Assembly: GCF_002163835.1 (NCBI RefSeq)
Contig: NZ_CP019331.1
Coordinates: forward strand, 2,145,001 to 2,209,000
Source of the DNA: Polaribacter sp. SA4-10
GTDB taxonomy: Bacteria; Bacteroidota; Bacteroidia; Flavobacteriales; Flavobacteriaceae
DNA: 64,000 bases
Direction: 5' to 3'
Shown here: positions 7,190-16,960 of the stretch, piece by piece
Layout of the letters: every line of letters begins with the position of its first letter
How positions within the stretch are numbered: position 1 is the first letter of the stretch
Notes under the pieces: generated by a model
The model's database searches: none
The model's input: the letters and a program-made list of their open reading frames with translations, nothing else
Told to the model about the DNA's origin: nothing
Translations under genes and position numbers: made by a program

Positions 7190-8962
7190 ATGACAAAAAA
7201 ATTGTTAGATAACATTTCAAACCCAACAGATTTACGTAAATTAAGTCCTACCCAATTGCCACAATTGGCAAAAGAATTGCGTGAATTTATTATTGATATT
7301 GTTGCTACAAAAGAAGGTCATTTAGGAGCCAGTTTAGGTGTTGTAGAACTTACAATTGCTTTACATTATTTGTTTGACACTCCAACTGATTTATTGGTTT
7401 GGGATGTTGGGCATCAAGCATATGGACATAAAATTTTAACAGAAAGAAAAGACGTTTTTCATACCAATCGTCAGTTAGAAGGAATTTCTGGTTTCCCAAA
7501 AAGAAGCGAAAGTAAGTTTGATACTTTTGGCGTTGGGCATTCATCAACTTCTATTTCTGCCGCTTTGGGAATGGCAATTGCATCTAACCTGAAAGGGGAA
7601 ACAGAAAAACAACATATTGCTGTTATTGGTGATGCTTCTATTGCAAGCGGAATGGCATTTGAAGCGTTAAATCATGCAGGGGTTTCTAACGCAAATTTAC
7701 TCATCATTTTAAATGATAATGCTATTGGAATCGACCCTTCTGTTGGTGCTTTAAAAGAGTATTTAACAAAGGTAAAAACCGATAAAAGATTAGCTGTACA
7801 AAACAATATTATAAAAGCGTTGAATTTTGATTATTCTGGTCCTATTGATGGACATGATTTACCAAAAATTTTATCAGAATTAGAAAGACTAAAATCTGTA
7901 AAAGGACCTAAATTTTTACATGTAATTACTACAAAAGGTAAAGGTTTACAGAAAGCTGAAGAAGACCAAGTAACCTATCATGCACCAGGTAAATTTGATA
8001 AAATTTCTGGTGAAAGAATAAAAAAGGAAGAAAGTTTATATACCAAGTACCAAGATGTTTTTGGAAAAACAATTTTAGAATTAGCAGAAAAAAATGATAA
8101 AATTGTTGGAATAACACCCGCAATGTTAACAGGAAGTTCTCTAAAATTGATGATGGAAAAATTTCCTAAAAGAACTTTTGATGTTGGTATTGCAGAGCAG
8201 CATGCAGTAACTTTAGCTGCAGGAATGGCAACCCAAGGTTTAATTCCGTTTTGTAACATCTATTCTACTTTTTTACAGCGTGCTTATGATCAAGTAATTC
8301 ATGATGTTGCTTTGCAAAAATTACCCGTTATTTTTTGTCTAGATAGAGCTGGGTTGGTTGGTGAGGACGGAGCTACACATCATGGAGTTTTTGATTTAGC
8401 ATATTTAAGATGTATCCCAAACATCATTATTTTTGCACCAAGAAACGAAATTGAATTAAGAAATATTTTATATACGGCACAGTTAGGATTGAAAAAACCG
8501 ATTGCAATACGGTATCCAAGAGGAACTGGAAGTATCATTGATTGGCAACAACAATTTTCTGTGATAGAAATTGGCGAAGGAATTTGTTTGAAAGAAGGGG
8601 GAAAGATTGCCGTTTTATCTTTAGGAACTATTGCTAAAAATATTGAAGAAGCAATTCTTTTATCAGAAAATAAAAGCAAAATTGCACATTATGATATGCG
8701 TTTTCTAAAACCTTTGGATGAAAAATTATTGCATCCAATTTTTGAGAAATATAAAACTATAATTACAATAGAGGATGGAGTTGTTAAAGGTGGTTTCGGG
8801 TCTTCTATCTTAGAATTTGCTTCTGAACACAGCTATACAAATAATATAAAAATCCTTGGTATTCCTGATAGGTTTATTGAGCATGGTAGCCTTAAAAATC
8901 TGCAACATGAAATTGGTTTAGACGCACAGAAATTAGCTGATTATTTTGACATTTTATCATAA
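7190..8962 (+). CDS. dxs: 1-deoxy-D-xylulose-5-phosphate synthase
   Basis: Thiamine-diphosphate enzyme that condenses pyruvate and glyceraldehyde-3-phosphate in the first step of the MEP isoprenoid pathway. The 590-aa product shows the ThDP/Mg motif around VIGDASIASGMAFEALNHAG, the DNAIGID segment, and the transketolase pyrimidine domain with GIAEQHAVTLAAG and DRAGLVGEDGATHHGVFD. The C-terminal domain contains TIEDGVVKGGFGSSI. Start chosen at ATG 7190 (MTKKLLDN) because the five codons upstream are the -7 promoter element. Monocistronic with its own terminator. Confidence 0.95.
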   Translation: MTKKLLDNISNPTDLRKLSPTQLPQLAKELREFIIDIVATKEGHLGASLGVVELTIALHYLFDTPTDLLVWDVGHQAYGHKILTERKDVFHTNRQLEGISGFPKRSESKFDTFGVGHSSTSISAALGMAIASNLKGETEKQHIAVIGDASIASGMAFEALNHAGVSNANLLIILNDNAIGIDPSVGALKEYLTKVKTDKRLAVQNNIIKALNFDYSGPIDGHDLPKILSELERLKSVKGPKFLHVITTKGKGLQKAEEDQVTYHAPGKFDKISGERIKKEESLYTKYQDVFGKTILELAEKNDKIVGITPAMLTGSSLKLMMEKFPKRTFDVGIAEQHAVTLAAGMATQGLIPFCNIYSTFLQRAYDQVIHDVALQKLPVIFCLDRAGLVGEDGATHHGVFDLAYLRCIPNIIIFAPRNEIELRNILYTAQLGLKKPIAIRYPRGTGSIIDWQQQFSVIEIGEGICLKEGGKIAVLSLGTIAKNIEEAILLSENKSKIAHYDMRFLKPLDEKLLHPIFEKYKTIITIEDGVVKGGFGSSILEFASEHSYTNNIKILGIPDRFIEHGSLKNLQHEIGLDAQKLADYFDILS

Positions 8963-8964
8963 AA

Positions 8965-8990
8965 AAAAGACGCCTTGTTAGACGCCTTTT
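8965..8990 (+). terminator. dxs intrinsic terminator
   Basis: Hairpin AAAAG-a-CG-c-CT / AG-a-CG-c-CTTTT directly after the dxs stop codon, symmetric with two A-C mismatches and ending in four T. It contains GACGCC twice as a direct repeat. Confidence 0.65.
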
Positions 8991-9009
8991 AAATTTGAAT
9001 TATCTATGC

Positions 9010-9438
9010 TTATCTCGGAACATCATCAAACGAGACCTTTCTTTTAACTTTAAATTTAGCATACTTGAGATTCCCTAAATATTTATAACTTAAAACAACC
9101 TCATAACTCTCTAAATTAAAAGGTATTGTGTTTTTTTGATCTACATCTTCTTTACTCTTCTTCTGAACACTTCCTTCAATAGCATAGGGATCTAAGACTT
9201 CTTTCATTAAAATGTAATTATTTCTAAAATAGAAGCCAAGCAATTCAATTTTTTCTTTATCGAATACCTGAAATTTTAATGTTGCCTTTACAGAACTAAA
9301 TCCTTCTACTATTGCGGGCGGAATTTCAACATAAAAGCCTTCTTTTAAAATTAATATTGGCTTATCTACTAGCTGATACTCCTGTGATTTACATCCAAAA
9401 AACATTGTAATAGAAAAAAATATTATCAAATATTTCAT
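9010..9438 (-). CDS. small hypothetical lipoprotein
   Basis: A 142-aa protein with a type-II signal peptide (lipobox MFFGC, Cys16), hence a periplasmic or outer-membrane lipoprotein. The rest is mostly beta-rich with several basic residues at the end. I do not recognise a family. It follows the T9SS BNR gene on the same strand with 3 bp between, so it is probably cotranscribed and may belong to that product. A small lipoprotein also accompanies the paralogous BNR gene (16428-16832), but on its other side, and the two are not clearly similar. Confidence 0.7.
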   Translation of the reverse strand: MKYLIIFFSITMFFGCKSQEYQLVDKPILILKEGFYVEIPPAIVEGFSSVKATLKFQVFDKEKIELLGFYFRNNYILMKEVLDPYAIEGSVQKKSKEDVDQKNTIPFNLESYEVVLSYKYLGNLKYAKFKVKRKVSFDDVPR

Positions 9439-9441
9439 ATT

Positions 9442-12204
9442 CTAATTTTTAACAAATTTTCTTGAAATAAAAATATTTTCATGATTCAATTTAACAATAT
9501 AAACACCTCTACTTAAGCTAGACACATCTATTGATTTATTCTTTAACTTCCCATTAATTACCTCTTTTCCCTTAATATCATAAACAGAAAATTTGGTCGT
9601 ATCGTTTATTTTAAAATCATTTGTCGCAAAACGAAGCTTAAGTTGAACAGGGTTTGGATACATGGCCAAACTAATTCTGCTAATATTATTATCATCAATT
9701 GATAAAGAACTATTTAAATTAGTTTCAAACATTCCATTACCATGAGTACCCACTAAAAGTATATTATCAGAAGACCTGTAAACCAAACCGCTTATAACAG
9801 GAATCCCCATAATAGTTCCTCCTTCAACAGACCAATCTTTAGTTACTGGATCATCTGATTGATACAAACCTCTAGCAGTACCAACAAAATATATAGTTTT
9901 GTTATTTACAACAGTTATTGCAGCGGCCCTAACTGAATGAGCACTTAAGTTACGTTCAACTTCTTTCCAAGTTGGAGTGTTTGAGGTTGCATTACTAGTT
10001 ATAAAAATATTTTTTATATCACTTCCGTAACTCGCATACGTTACCATAACAATATCTGGGTTTGTTGGATGAACCGCTATATCTGATGTATATTGACCTT
10101 CATTAGCATCCACAGTACTTGTAGGAACAACTGATGGAGTTATTTTTTTGATTGAACTTAAATCTGTAACATTTTGAGGATCATCTAAACGATATACATT
10201 TCCTCCTCTTCCTCCTATAAGTAGATAACTTGAAGAAGCATTATAGGTTCCCCTAGATGTTTCAAAGGTAGTAACCCTTTCAGAAAATGGTAATCCTCCA
10301 ACAAGTTCCCATGAGTCATTATCCACTGTTTCCCCATTATTTGTTCTTAAAATTCGATGGTTACTTGCATAATACAAGGTTAACGGGTTATCTTGATCCA
10401 TATGGAAATAGGTAACAAATTGACTTGGATAATATTCTGGATTATCCGCTACATCATAACTTTCAACGGGTCTTATATCTGCTGTTAATTGGTCTTTATT
10501 TCCTCTTAAGATTCTACCATTTTGAGTAGAAGCATATACCACATAACCATCAAGACTAAAACCTACTATCATTTTAGCAACAGCCACAGCAGCACCATCT
10601 CCGCCAAAATAATCACTCATAGAAGAATTATTTAAGTTTCCAGAATTAATACCACCTGTGGTCGTTCCGTTATCTTGGGCTCCTCCAATTATAAAATCAT
10701 TACCTGCTTCATTTACCATATTTACATGATAGTATTGGTAGGTTAAATAATTATTGTTTAAATTTTGCCAAATCGTAAAAGTAGAATTAATATCATTGGT
10801 CTTGTGCACACCACCGTCTGTACCTGTATATAAAACATTCATATCAACAGTACCCCATTCTAAACCGTGAATGTCTGGATGATGATTTACACCGCCTTCG
10901 TTATAAAGTGCATACGTTCCTGGACCTCTATACCCCCCAATTCTAGAAAACATTGCATCTTGAGTTATATCAGCAATCTTATACACATTTGTACCTCCTA
11001 TTACCACAAAATTAGAATTATCTGGTTTTACAGATATTACTAAATCATAACCTCCTTGAATTGAGAATGGGTCATTACCATCACTATCTGCACCCGGTTC
11101 ATCTGGTAACTTACTACTGTAATTTGTCCAAGTATTAGAAGAAAAATCTAACTGCCATAAATCTGCTTCTGGCACTCTGTTAGTACTGTTATTACTTTCA
11201 CCATTATTATAAAGAACATATAAAATATCTTCATTTGAAGGTGCAACAGCCAATGTAATTCTACTACTAGGGTCCCAATCAGATAAAGGCGGATTTATTT
11301 TAACCCAAGATCCTGATCCTGAAATAGATGTCCACACTCCTTTATCAAACGCAGCACTACCATCTATAGTAGCAAAAACTCTTCCTGTACTTGTAATTTC
11401 TAAATCAGTCCAACCTATTCTATTTGATTCCATTTCCAATTCAACTACAGCTCCACTTACTGTTAGTCTATATATTTTACCTGCAGTTCCTACAAATAAT
11501 TCTCCTGTAATTGGATGCACTTCTATATCAATTATAAAATCAAAAAAATTATCGAAAGATTCAAACGAACCACTTGCTGTTTCAGTAATTTGTTGCCATG
11601 TTAAACCACTATCTGTTGACTTCCAAACTCCATATCCTAAGTAGCTCTCTTGTATTGAAGCACTATTGCCACTATATTCTCCTGTACCATAATACCAAAT
11701 ATTTTGAAAACCTGATCTAGGATCTTGTGCAATAGTTGTTACATTATGAATTTCATCAAAAGGGGAAACTTTAGTCCATGAATCACCTCCATTTGTGGTT
11801 CTAAAAACACCACTACTAACACCACCAGCTAACATAGTTTGACCTGTAGCATCAGAAAGATCAACTTTTAGAGAACGTGTTCTTCCTCCTAAATTGGATG
11901 GACCTCTACTTACATATACATTTGTAGCCGTTTTAAAAGCAAGATTACGTTGTTTTTCTATTAAAGCATTTTCAAATTCTTTTTCTTTTTCTTTTTTTGG
12001 TATAACTCCTGTTACAGGGTTTTTTTGCATATTAAAATCATATAACAATCTTTCTCTAGTTGCATCTGCTTTCTCTTGAATTGTTTTTTTAGATTTTTTT
12101 TGCGTTTTTAAAGATTTAGTTTCTTGTTTTTCTGAAGTTGAATTACAAGATATGATTAAACTTGAAATCAAAAGTAAATTAAAAAGATTGTAAATTTTTT
12201 TCAT
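9442..12204 (-). CDS. T9SS type A sorted BNR/VPS10-like beta-propeller lipoprotein
   Basis: Large exported protein (920 aa) built of BNR/Asp-box repeats of the VPS10/sortilin propeller type, such as TTNGGDSWTKV, STDSGLTWQQI and TNDINSTFTIW. The N-terminus has a lipobox (SSLIISC). The last 75 residues form a type IX secretion type A sorting domain: MYPNPVQLKLRF, FSVYDIKGKEV and DVSSLSRGVYIVKL. Expected at the cell surface; the binding or catalytic role is unknown. It is a paralogue of the 1151-aa protein encoded 760 bp upstream; both share GP(S/A)N...GR(T/S)R near residue 100 and the propeller layout. It is preceded by a decayed dgt copy. Confidence 0.85.
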   Translation of the reverse strand: MKKIYNLFNLLLISSLIISCNSTSEKQETKSLKTQKKSKKTIQEKADATRERLLYDFNMQKNPVTGVIPKKEKEKEFENALIEKQRNLAFKTATNVYVSRGPSNLGGRTRSLKVDLSDATGQTMLAGGVSSGVFRTTNGGDSWTKVSPFDEIHNVTTIAQDPRSGFQNIWYYGTGEYSGNSASIQESYLGYGVWKSTDSGLTWQQITETASGSFESFDNFFDFIIDIEVHPITGELFVGTAGKIYRLTVSGAVVELEMESNRIGWTDLEITSTGRVFATIDGSAAFDKGVWTSISGSGSWVKINPPLSDWDPSSRITLAVAPSNEDILYVLYNNGESNNSTNRVPEADLWQLDFSSNTWTNYSSKLPDEPGADSDGNDPFSIQGGYDLVISVKPDNSNFVVIGGTNVYKIADITQDAMFSRIGGYRGPGTYALYNEGGVNHHPDIHGLEWGTVDMNVLYTGTDGGVHKTNDINSTFTIWQNLNNNYLTYQYYHVNMVNEAGNDFIIGGAQDNGTTTGGINSGNLNNSSMSDYFGGDGAAVAVAKMIVGFSLDGYVVYASTQNGRILRGNKDQLTADIRPVESYDVADNPEYYPSQFVTYFHMDQDNPLTLYYASNHRILRTNNGETVDNDSWELVGGLPFSERVTTFETSRGTYNASSSYLLIGGRGGNVYRLDDPQNVTDLSSIKKITPSVVPTSTVDANEGQYTSDIAVHPTNPDIVMVTYASYGSDIKNIFITSNATSNTPTWKEVERNLSAHSVRAAAITVVNNKTIYFVGTARGLYQSDDPVTKDWSVEGGTIMGIPVISGLVYRSSDNILLVGTHGNGMFETNLNSSLSIDDNNISRISLAMYPNPVQLKLRFATNDFKINDTTKFSVYDIKGKEVINGKLKNKSIDVSSLSRGVYIVKLNHENIFISRKFVKN

Positions 12205-12231
12205 ATTTTTTTTGTTTATTATTAAATACTA

Positions 12232-12783
12232 TTTTCTGTTAATCTTTCATGCATTCTAACGGCATAAATATCGGTCATTCAGGCAACACAGCTTCAAATT
12301 AACATGGTTCTGTTATATAGATTAACATTCTCTATTTGATATTATTCTGGTAAAAAACTGAAGACTAACTTATTATTAAACGAATTTACGAAAATACTTA
12401 ATAAGTCTGCAATAATTCTATAACCAGCAACTTCTTTTTTGATAACTTCTTTGTTTTTGTAAACTTCATCCATACTAATTTTAATTATGTAGTTAATTTG
12501 TGCTTTATACTTACCTTTATCTAATAAAAGTTTATCAAAAGATTCATTTAAAATTGTTTCTTCATTTGCTAAAAAAATTGCTACTGCTTCATTAATTAGG
12601 TACCAATTAATAGAGCTCTTAAGTTACTTACGCTATCTTTTTTATAAGGTAAAGAATACTCTTTTTTACTACCAACAGCCTCTTTTACCAACTTAATCAT
12701 GTACTCTAAAGTGAATTTTTCTTCAATTAAGCCCAAATTAACTCCATCTTTAAAGTCAATAATTGTGAAGTAAATATAATCAC
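12232..12783 (-). pseudogene. decayed C-terminal fragment of dgt (dGTPase), duplicated
   Basis: This intergenic stretch aligns along its length with codons for roughly the last 190 residues of the intact dgt at 17309-18646. Read on the minus strand it gives IDFKDGVNLGLIEEKFTLEYM against IDFEDGINLGLIDESYTLEYM in the intact gene. A one-base deletion near 12597-12602 produces an immediate TAA (12596-12598), further shifts follow, and about 30 bp are missing near 12375. The HD active-site half is absent. With the adjacent BNR gene it repeats the dgt-BNR order of the intact locus, indicating an old tandem duplication. Alignment was by eye. Confidence 0.85.
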
Positions 12784-12919
12784 CTCATAAGAGGTAAATA
12801 TAAAGTTGCTTTTTTACAAATTATTGATGCATTTATTAAGCATGATTCCTAAGAAAAACTAGAATTGGAAAAAAGTTTAGGGTCCCTAAATTCAATTAAA
12901 TTTTTACTGAATTATGATA
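12784..12919. other. intergenic remainder with a TTTAGGG-T-CCCTAAA palindrome
   Basis: No gene seen between the decayed dgt fragment and the terminator of the 1151-aa BNR gene. The only structure is a perfect palindrome with 7-bp arms and a one-base centre (12876-12890). It might be the scar of the duplication or a protein site; neither can be decided here. Confidence 0.4.
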
Positions 12920-12949
12920 AAAAAAGACGCTAAAATTAGCGTCTTTTTT
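12920..12949. terminator. strong intrinsic terminator of the BNR/T9SS gene
   Basis: Perfect 13-bp stem AAAAAAGACGCTA / TAGCGTCTTTTTT with a 4-nt loop, 14 bp past the stop of the minus-strand 1151-aa gene. A/T tracts flank both sides, so it can also act on the plus strand. Confidence 0.9.
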
Positions 12950-12963
12950 ATTTTATCAAAAAA

Positions 12964-15900
12964 CTATTCAATAATAATCTTACTTGAAGATTTTTTATTG
13001 TTCTCATCAATTAAATTAACCATATAAATTCCTGTATTTAAATTAACAGAAATTTCTTGTTTTTCCTCTTTGTTAAAATTAATAGTATTTTGATATACCT
13101 TTTTACCATTTACATCTACAATTTGTATTTTAGATTTACCTAAAGTATTTTTTCCAAAAATAGTAAAATTACCTTTTGAAATTGTAGGATACACTGAAAA
13201 TAATTTCATACCATTTATTACTTTATCTATAGAAGCGACAGAGCCTTCAATAGATTTTATAGCCCATCCAAAAGAATTTTCAAAAGGATCTGCTACCAGT
13301 GAAAATCTAAAAACAATTGTCTCACCTATAGAGAAACCATTGTCTGTTAAAACAATTGTTTGAGATTTAAATAAATTATCATTAGCTGAAGCAATGGTTC
13401 CTTTATTATATTCGTCTAACCAATCTGTAAATCTTCTTGAATCGTATTTATCTAATGTTTTCCATGTTTCTAAATCTGAAGAAGCCTCAATAATAACAAA
13501 ATCATAAAAACTATTTAAATCATTTAAATCATCGGAATAAGGCTCTGTAATAGCCATATCTTCATAAGTGAAGTTTTTATTTGCTTCAGTTATGATTAAT
13601 GGTCTTCTTAATATAGAGGTATAAGTCTTGTTATTTTGGTATGGGTGATCCGAATTATTCATTACTAACTCAGAAACAGCTCCACTCATATTATTTATTA
13701 AAAAATCTCCATTCGGTGAATATACGTCCGATGCTGCAAACTGATCTATACCCATAGTTTGTGATGCATTCTCAAAATCTATTACACTAAATTCATAATC
13801 TTTTAAGGAAGAACTATCACCAGACCTATCATCAAATAATTGAATTGAAAATTTATGAATTCCTTCAGAAAGATTAGCAGTTTCATACTCATAAGTTACT
13901 CCTTTATTAAAATCTTGAACTACCTCTGGTTGCTCTACATCATTAATAAATATTTTAACTCTATTTACATTGTCTCCTGTTACATTATAACTCACTAAAG
14001 TTTGTGAACTATCAAACCCTTTTTGTTTAGATGTAACATCTGGTAGAGATAAAAAAGCTGCTGGCTCATAATTATTTAATTCAGCTATAGTAGCAGACCA
14101 AATCCCTCTGCCATAAGTAGCAATAACTACTTGATCGTTTACTATTTTCATATCATAAATGGCTACTGGTATAAATTCTGAAACTAAACTCCAATTAGCA
14201 CCACCATCTTCTGTTTGAAATAAACCAATATCTGTACCAGCCCAAATGATATTTTTATCAAAAGGCATTTCTAAAACACTGTGCACTGCTACATTAGGAA
14301 AACCTGTATTAGTCCTAGTAGAATAACCAGAAATATCTACCCAAGTATTTCCTAAATCTTCAGTTTTTAAAATTTTAGCTGCCCCTTCTTGACTAAATGC
14401 AAGATACGCTCTATTTTTTTCTATATAAGATGTACTCATACCAGAAATATTATAAAAGTAAGCCCCTCTAGGATCATCAAAAACATTTGTTTTGGTAAAA
14501 TTTTGACCATTATCTTGAGAAACATGCATTGTGTAACTGCCGCTTGCTTCCATTACCGCACCTGTCCATACAATATTAGGGTTTGCAGGAGATACTTTTA
14601 TATTTAAAGAACTTGTAGCACTAGACGTAAAATTACTGGTAATTGGCACTAAGGTCCAATTGGCTGCAAAATCTGTAGATCTCCAAACACCACTTGTTGA
14701 AACCGTAAAAACAACATCCGGATTATTATCTGCATTTGCAACTTTTGTGTAAAAAGGTGATTTACCACTATCTCTAGAATCTGGTATATTTGCAGCCGCT
14801 CCAGAAAAATTAATGAACCTGTATATTACATTCGTCTGACTTGTAGTAATAATATCTCCTGGATTATTATAATGCCAAATAGCTTCAAAACCGTCTCCTC
14901 CTGTAACACTCAAAAAAGATTTAGACTTCGAAGAGTCATCTCCCTGAGAAAGCCAAGAACCATTATCTTGAGCACCTGCTAAATAATTATCTTTACCATT
15001 TTCTTTAGCAGCACCATAAAACTGTGTACTATTTTTTCCTAATACTGAATTAGACCAATCTCCTTGCGATACCCCTGGGTCTTCCTTAAATGATGTACTA
15101 AATACACCACCATCGTTGGCTAAAAGTATTCTAAATTCCTGATTGTTACCTAAAACTGTAAACAAACCATGTTGATCTACGTGAACATCTCTATTAATTT
15201 GAGTATTATCATAACCAGAAGCTATAGGTTGAGAACTAAAAAGACTACCCGAAACAGTAACTTTAAAAACAGCTACGCCACCAACATAAAAAACATTAGC
15301 ATCATAAGGATGCGCCATAATTACATTGTCATACCATCCTTGACCTGTAAGTAAATTTGCGCTATCAGCAGTGCCGTTAGTTTTTAAGTTCGTAAAAGAA
15401 GCTCCTTTGTTTCTAGAAACATAAAAATCTGTATTTACCCCAACTGTTGCTCCAGAAGCGCTATATACACTTACAAAAACTGTATTTGGGTCTGCTGGCG
15501 ATACTGATGTTTCAAACCTACTGTGGTTGCTATTAAATGAAGCCCTATCAAGAACTATTGACCAAGTTAAACCTCCATCTGTAGACCTTACAATTCCTAA
15601 GTTTCTTACAGATCCATATTGAATATTAAAATCTGTAGGATCTGCATCTAAATCTTGAACTATTCCTGAAGAGTTGTATGTTACTGTCCAACTACCTCCT
15701 CCATTAATCGTTCTATAAATACCAGACTCTGTAGCTATTAAAACATTATTTTTATCATTAGGGTTAATAATAATTCTACCTACATCTCCAAAATTTTGAG
15801 ATGCTGTTAAATGTTGCCAAGTTGTACCTCCATCTGTAGTTTTAAAAACTCCAGAACCACCAATTGCTCCTAAGTTTCTAAATGGTTCACCTGTACCAAC

Positions 15901-16419
15901 ATATAAAGTATTTGCATCTTGAGGGCTAATTACTATCGTAGAGGTTGCAAGGTTAGGAATTTGCAAGTCTGTTAAATTTACCCATGTTGTGCCTGCGTCT
16001 TGAGTTAACCAAACACCACCACCAACTGTCCCTACATACCATCTATTAGGGTTGGTAGGGTCTACAGCCATGCCTCTAGATCTACCCGGAACATTTGCTG
16101 GACCTCTCTCTTCAAAAACGGGTGTTATAGCACTCGCTTTTTTTCTAAACAAAATTTGTTTTTTTGCTTTATTAAATTCTTCTATTAAATATCCTTCCTT
16201 ATAGTTCGGTTTTTCTTCGTCAACAGCTTTTCTTATTTCATTTTGATAATCAGCAAGATGTTCTATTCCTTTTTTATGAGGAATATTTTTATCTTTTTTT
16301 TCAATTTTCACTTTTGACTCTTGCAGTAAAAATTGTTTATCACTATTCTTTTGCTCACAAGAACTGATTAGGAAAATCGATATTATTGCAAATACTAATA
16401 CTTTGTAAGTTTTCTTCAT
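12964..16419 (-). CDS. T9SS type A sorted BNR/VPS10-like beta-propeller lipoprotein (long paralogue)
   Basis: An 1151-aa exported protein. A lipobox (IFLISSC) gives a lipidated N-terminus, then BNR/Asp-box repeats of the VPS10 propeller type (LTQDAGTTWVNL, KTTDGGTTWQHL, RTINGGGSWTV, STDGGLTWSI, RSTDFAANWTL, QTEDGGANWSL) over residues ~100-780. A beta-sandwich-rich region follows (~790-1070), then a type A T9SS sorting domain (VYPTISKGNFTIFG, IQIVDVNGKKVYQ, LNTGIYMVNL). Probably anchored at the cell surface; ligand or substrate unknown. It lies 8 bp after a small lipoprotein gene on the same strand and ends at a strong terminator. Confidence 0.87.
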   Translation of the reverse strand: MKKTYKVLVFAIISIFLISSCEQKNSDKQFLLQESKVKIEKKDKNIPHKKGIEHLADYQNEIRKAVDEEKPNYKEGYLIEEFNKAKKQILFRKKASAITPVFEERGPANVPGRSRGMAVDPTNPNRWYVGTVGGGVWLTQDAGTTWVNLTDLQIPNLATSTIVISPQDANTLYVGTGEPFRNLGAIGGSGVFKTTDGGTTWQHLTASQNFGDVGRIIINPNDKNNVLIATESGIYRTINGGGSWTVTYNSSGIVQDLDADPTDFNIQYGSVRNLGIVRSTDGGLTWSIVLDRASFNSNHSRFETSVSPADPNTVFVSVYSASGATVGVNTDFYVSRNKGASFTNLKTNGTADSANLLTGQGWYDNVIMAHPYDANVFYVGGVAVFKVTVSGSLFSSQPIASGYDNTQINRDVHVDQHGLFTVLGNNQEFRILLANDGGVFSTSFKEDPGVSQGDWSNSVLGKNSTQFYGAAKENGKDNYLAGAQDNGSWLSQGDDSSKSKSFLSVTGGDGFEAIWHYNNPGDIITTSQTNVIYRFINFSGAAANIPDSRDSGKSPFYTKVANADNNPDVVFTVSTSGVWRSTDFAANWTLVPITSNFTSSATSSLNIKVSPANPNIVWTGAVMEASGSYTMHVSQDNGQNFTKTNVFDDPRGAYFYNISGMSTSYIEKNRAYLAFSQEGAAKILKTEDLGNTWVDISGYSTRTNTGFPNVAVHSVLEMPFDKNIIWAGTDIGLFQTEDGGANWSLVSEFIPVAIYDMKIVNDQVVIATYGRGIWSATIAELNNYEPAAFLSLPDVTSKQKGFDSSQTLVSYNVTGDNVNRVKIFINDVEQPEVVQDFNKGVTYEYETANLSEGIHKFSIQLFDDRSGDSSSLKDYEFSVIDFENASQTMGIDQFAASDVYSPNGDFLINNMSGAVSELVMNNSDHPYQNNKTYTSILRRPLIITEANKNFTYEDMAITEPYSDDLNDLNSFYDFVIIEASSDLETWKTLDKYDSRRFTDWLDEYNKGTIASANDNLFKSQTIVLTDNGFSIGETIVFRFSLVADPFENSFGWAIKSIEGSVASIDKVINGMKLFSVYPTISKGNFTIFGKNTLGKSKIQIVDVNGKKVYQNTINFNKEEKQEISVNLNTGIYMVNLIDENNKKSSSKIIIE

Positions 16420-16427
16420 CTATTAAT

Positions 16428-16832
16428 TTATCTAATCTGTATTATTATATAATCTATATTGGGTTTACTATTTTTTCGATCTGAAAAGGCTTCATTTTCT
16501 TTTTGTACGATTCCTTTGTGAAGAAAACACTTTAAAGTTGAATTGTCTTTCCATTCTATTTTACTGCCTACAAATACTCCTTTTTTTAATACTTTTTTAG
16601 ATTTAGAATCCACCACTTTAAAGTTATACGTAATAACTGGAGATCTATGTATCACATAATTCAAAATCAAAATTTTAGATTTATCTTGGTTGTATACTTC
16701 TTTTGTAATTTCACTTTCTATAAAAGTAAGTTGATTATCCTTTTTTTTTTCATGTATATCGTTTGATTTACAGAAAAAAAATAGCCCTGAAACTAAGATT
16801 AGAAAGAATAATTGTAGCGTTTTTTTAATCAT
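16428..16832 (-). CDS. small hypothetical lipoprotein-like protein
   Basis: A 134-aa exported protein with a hydrophobic N-terminus ending in ...LFFFC, a plausible lipobox at about Cys21. The remainder is Lys-rich with beta character and no family I recognise. It sits immediately upstream of the 1151-aa BNR gene (8 bp gap, same strand) and is very likely the first gene of that operon. Its promoter would lie in 16833-17080, where an 18-bp perfect palindrome is found. Confidence 0.65.
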   Translation of the reverse strand: MIKKTLQLFFLILVSGLFFFCKSNDIHEKKKDNQLTFIESEITKEVYNQDKSKILILNYVIHRSPVITYNFKVVDSKSKKVLKKGVFVGSKIEWKDNSTLKCFLHKGIVQKENEAFSDRKNSKPNIDYIIIQIR

Positions 16833-16960
16833 TTTAATAGTATTAATTTTTAAGCCTTCCTTAAGACAGTAACATCACTAAATATTTTACACTATTAGTA
16901 TCTGTACCCTATTTTATAATGATACCCTTAATGCAAAGTTCTTGACTTTTATTTTAAGTA

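Noticed and set aside
7350..8679. Minus-strand open frames inside dxs
   Set aside because: Shadows of a well-conserved gene, rich in Phe/Leu runs typical of antisense AT-rich DNA.
12784..12919. Possible insertion-sequence remnant at the duplication edge
   Set aside because: No transposase fragment, terminal inverted repeats or target duplication seen, only a short palindrome.
16428..16832. Homology between the two small lipoproteins that accompany the BNR genes
   Set aside because: By eye they share only the lipobox and Lys-rich composition, and they sit on different sides of their BNR genes, so they are not evidence for the duplication.
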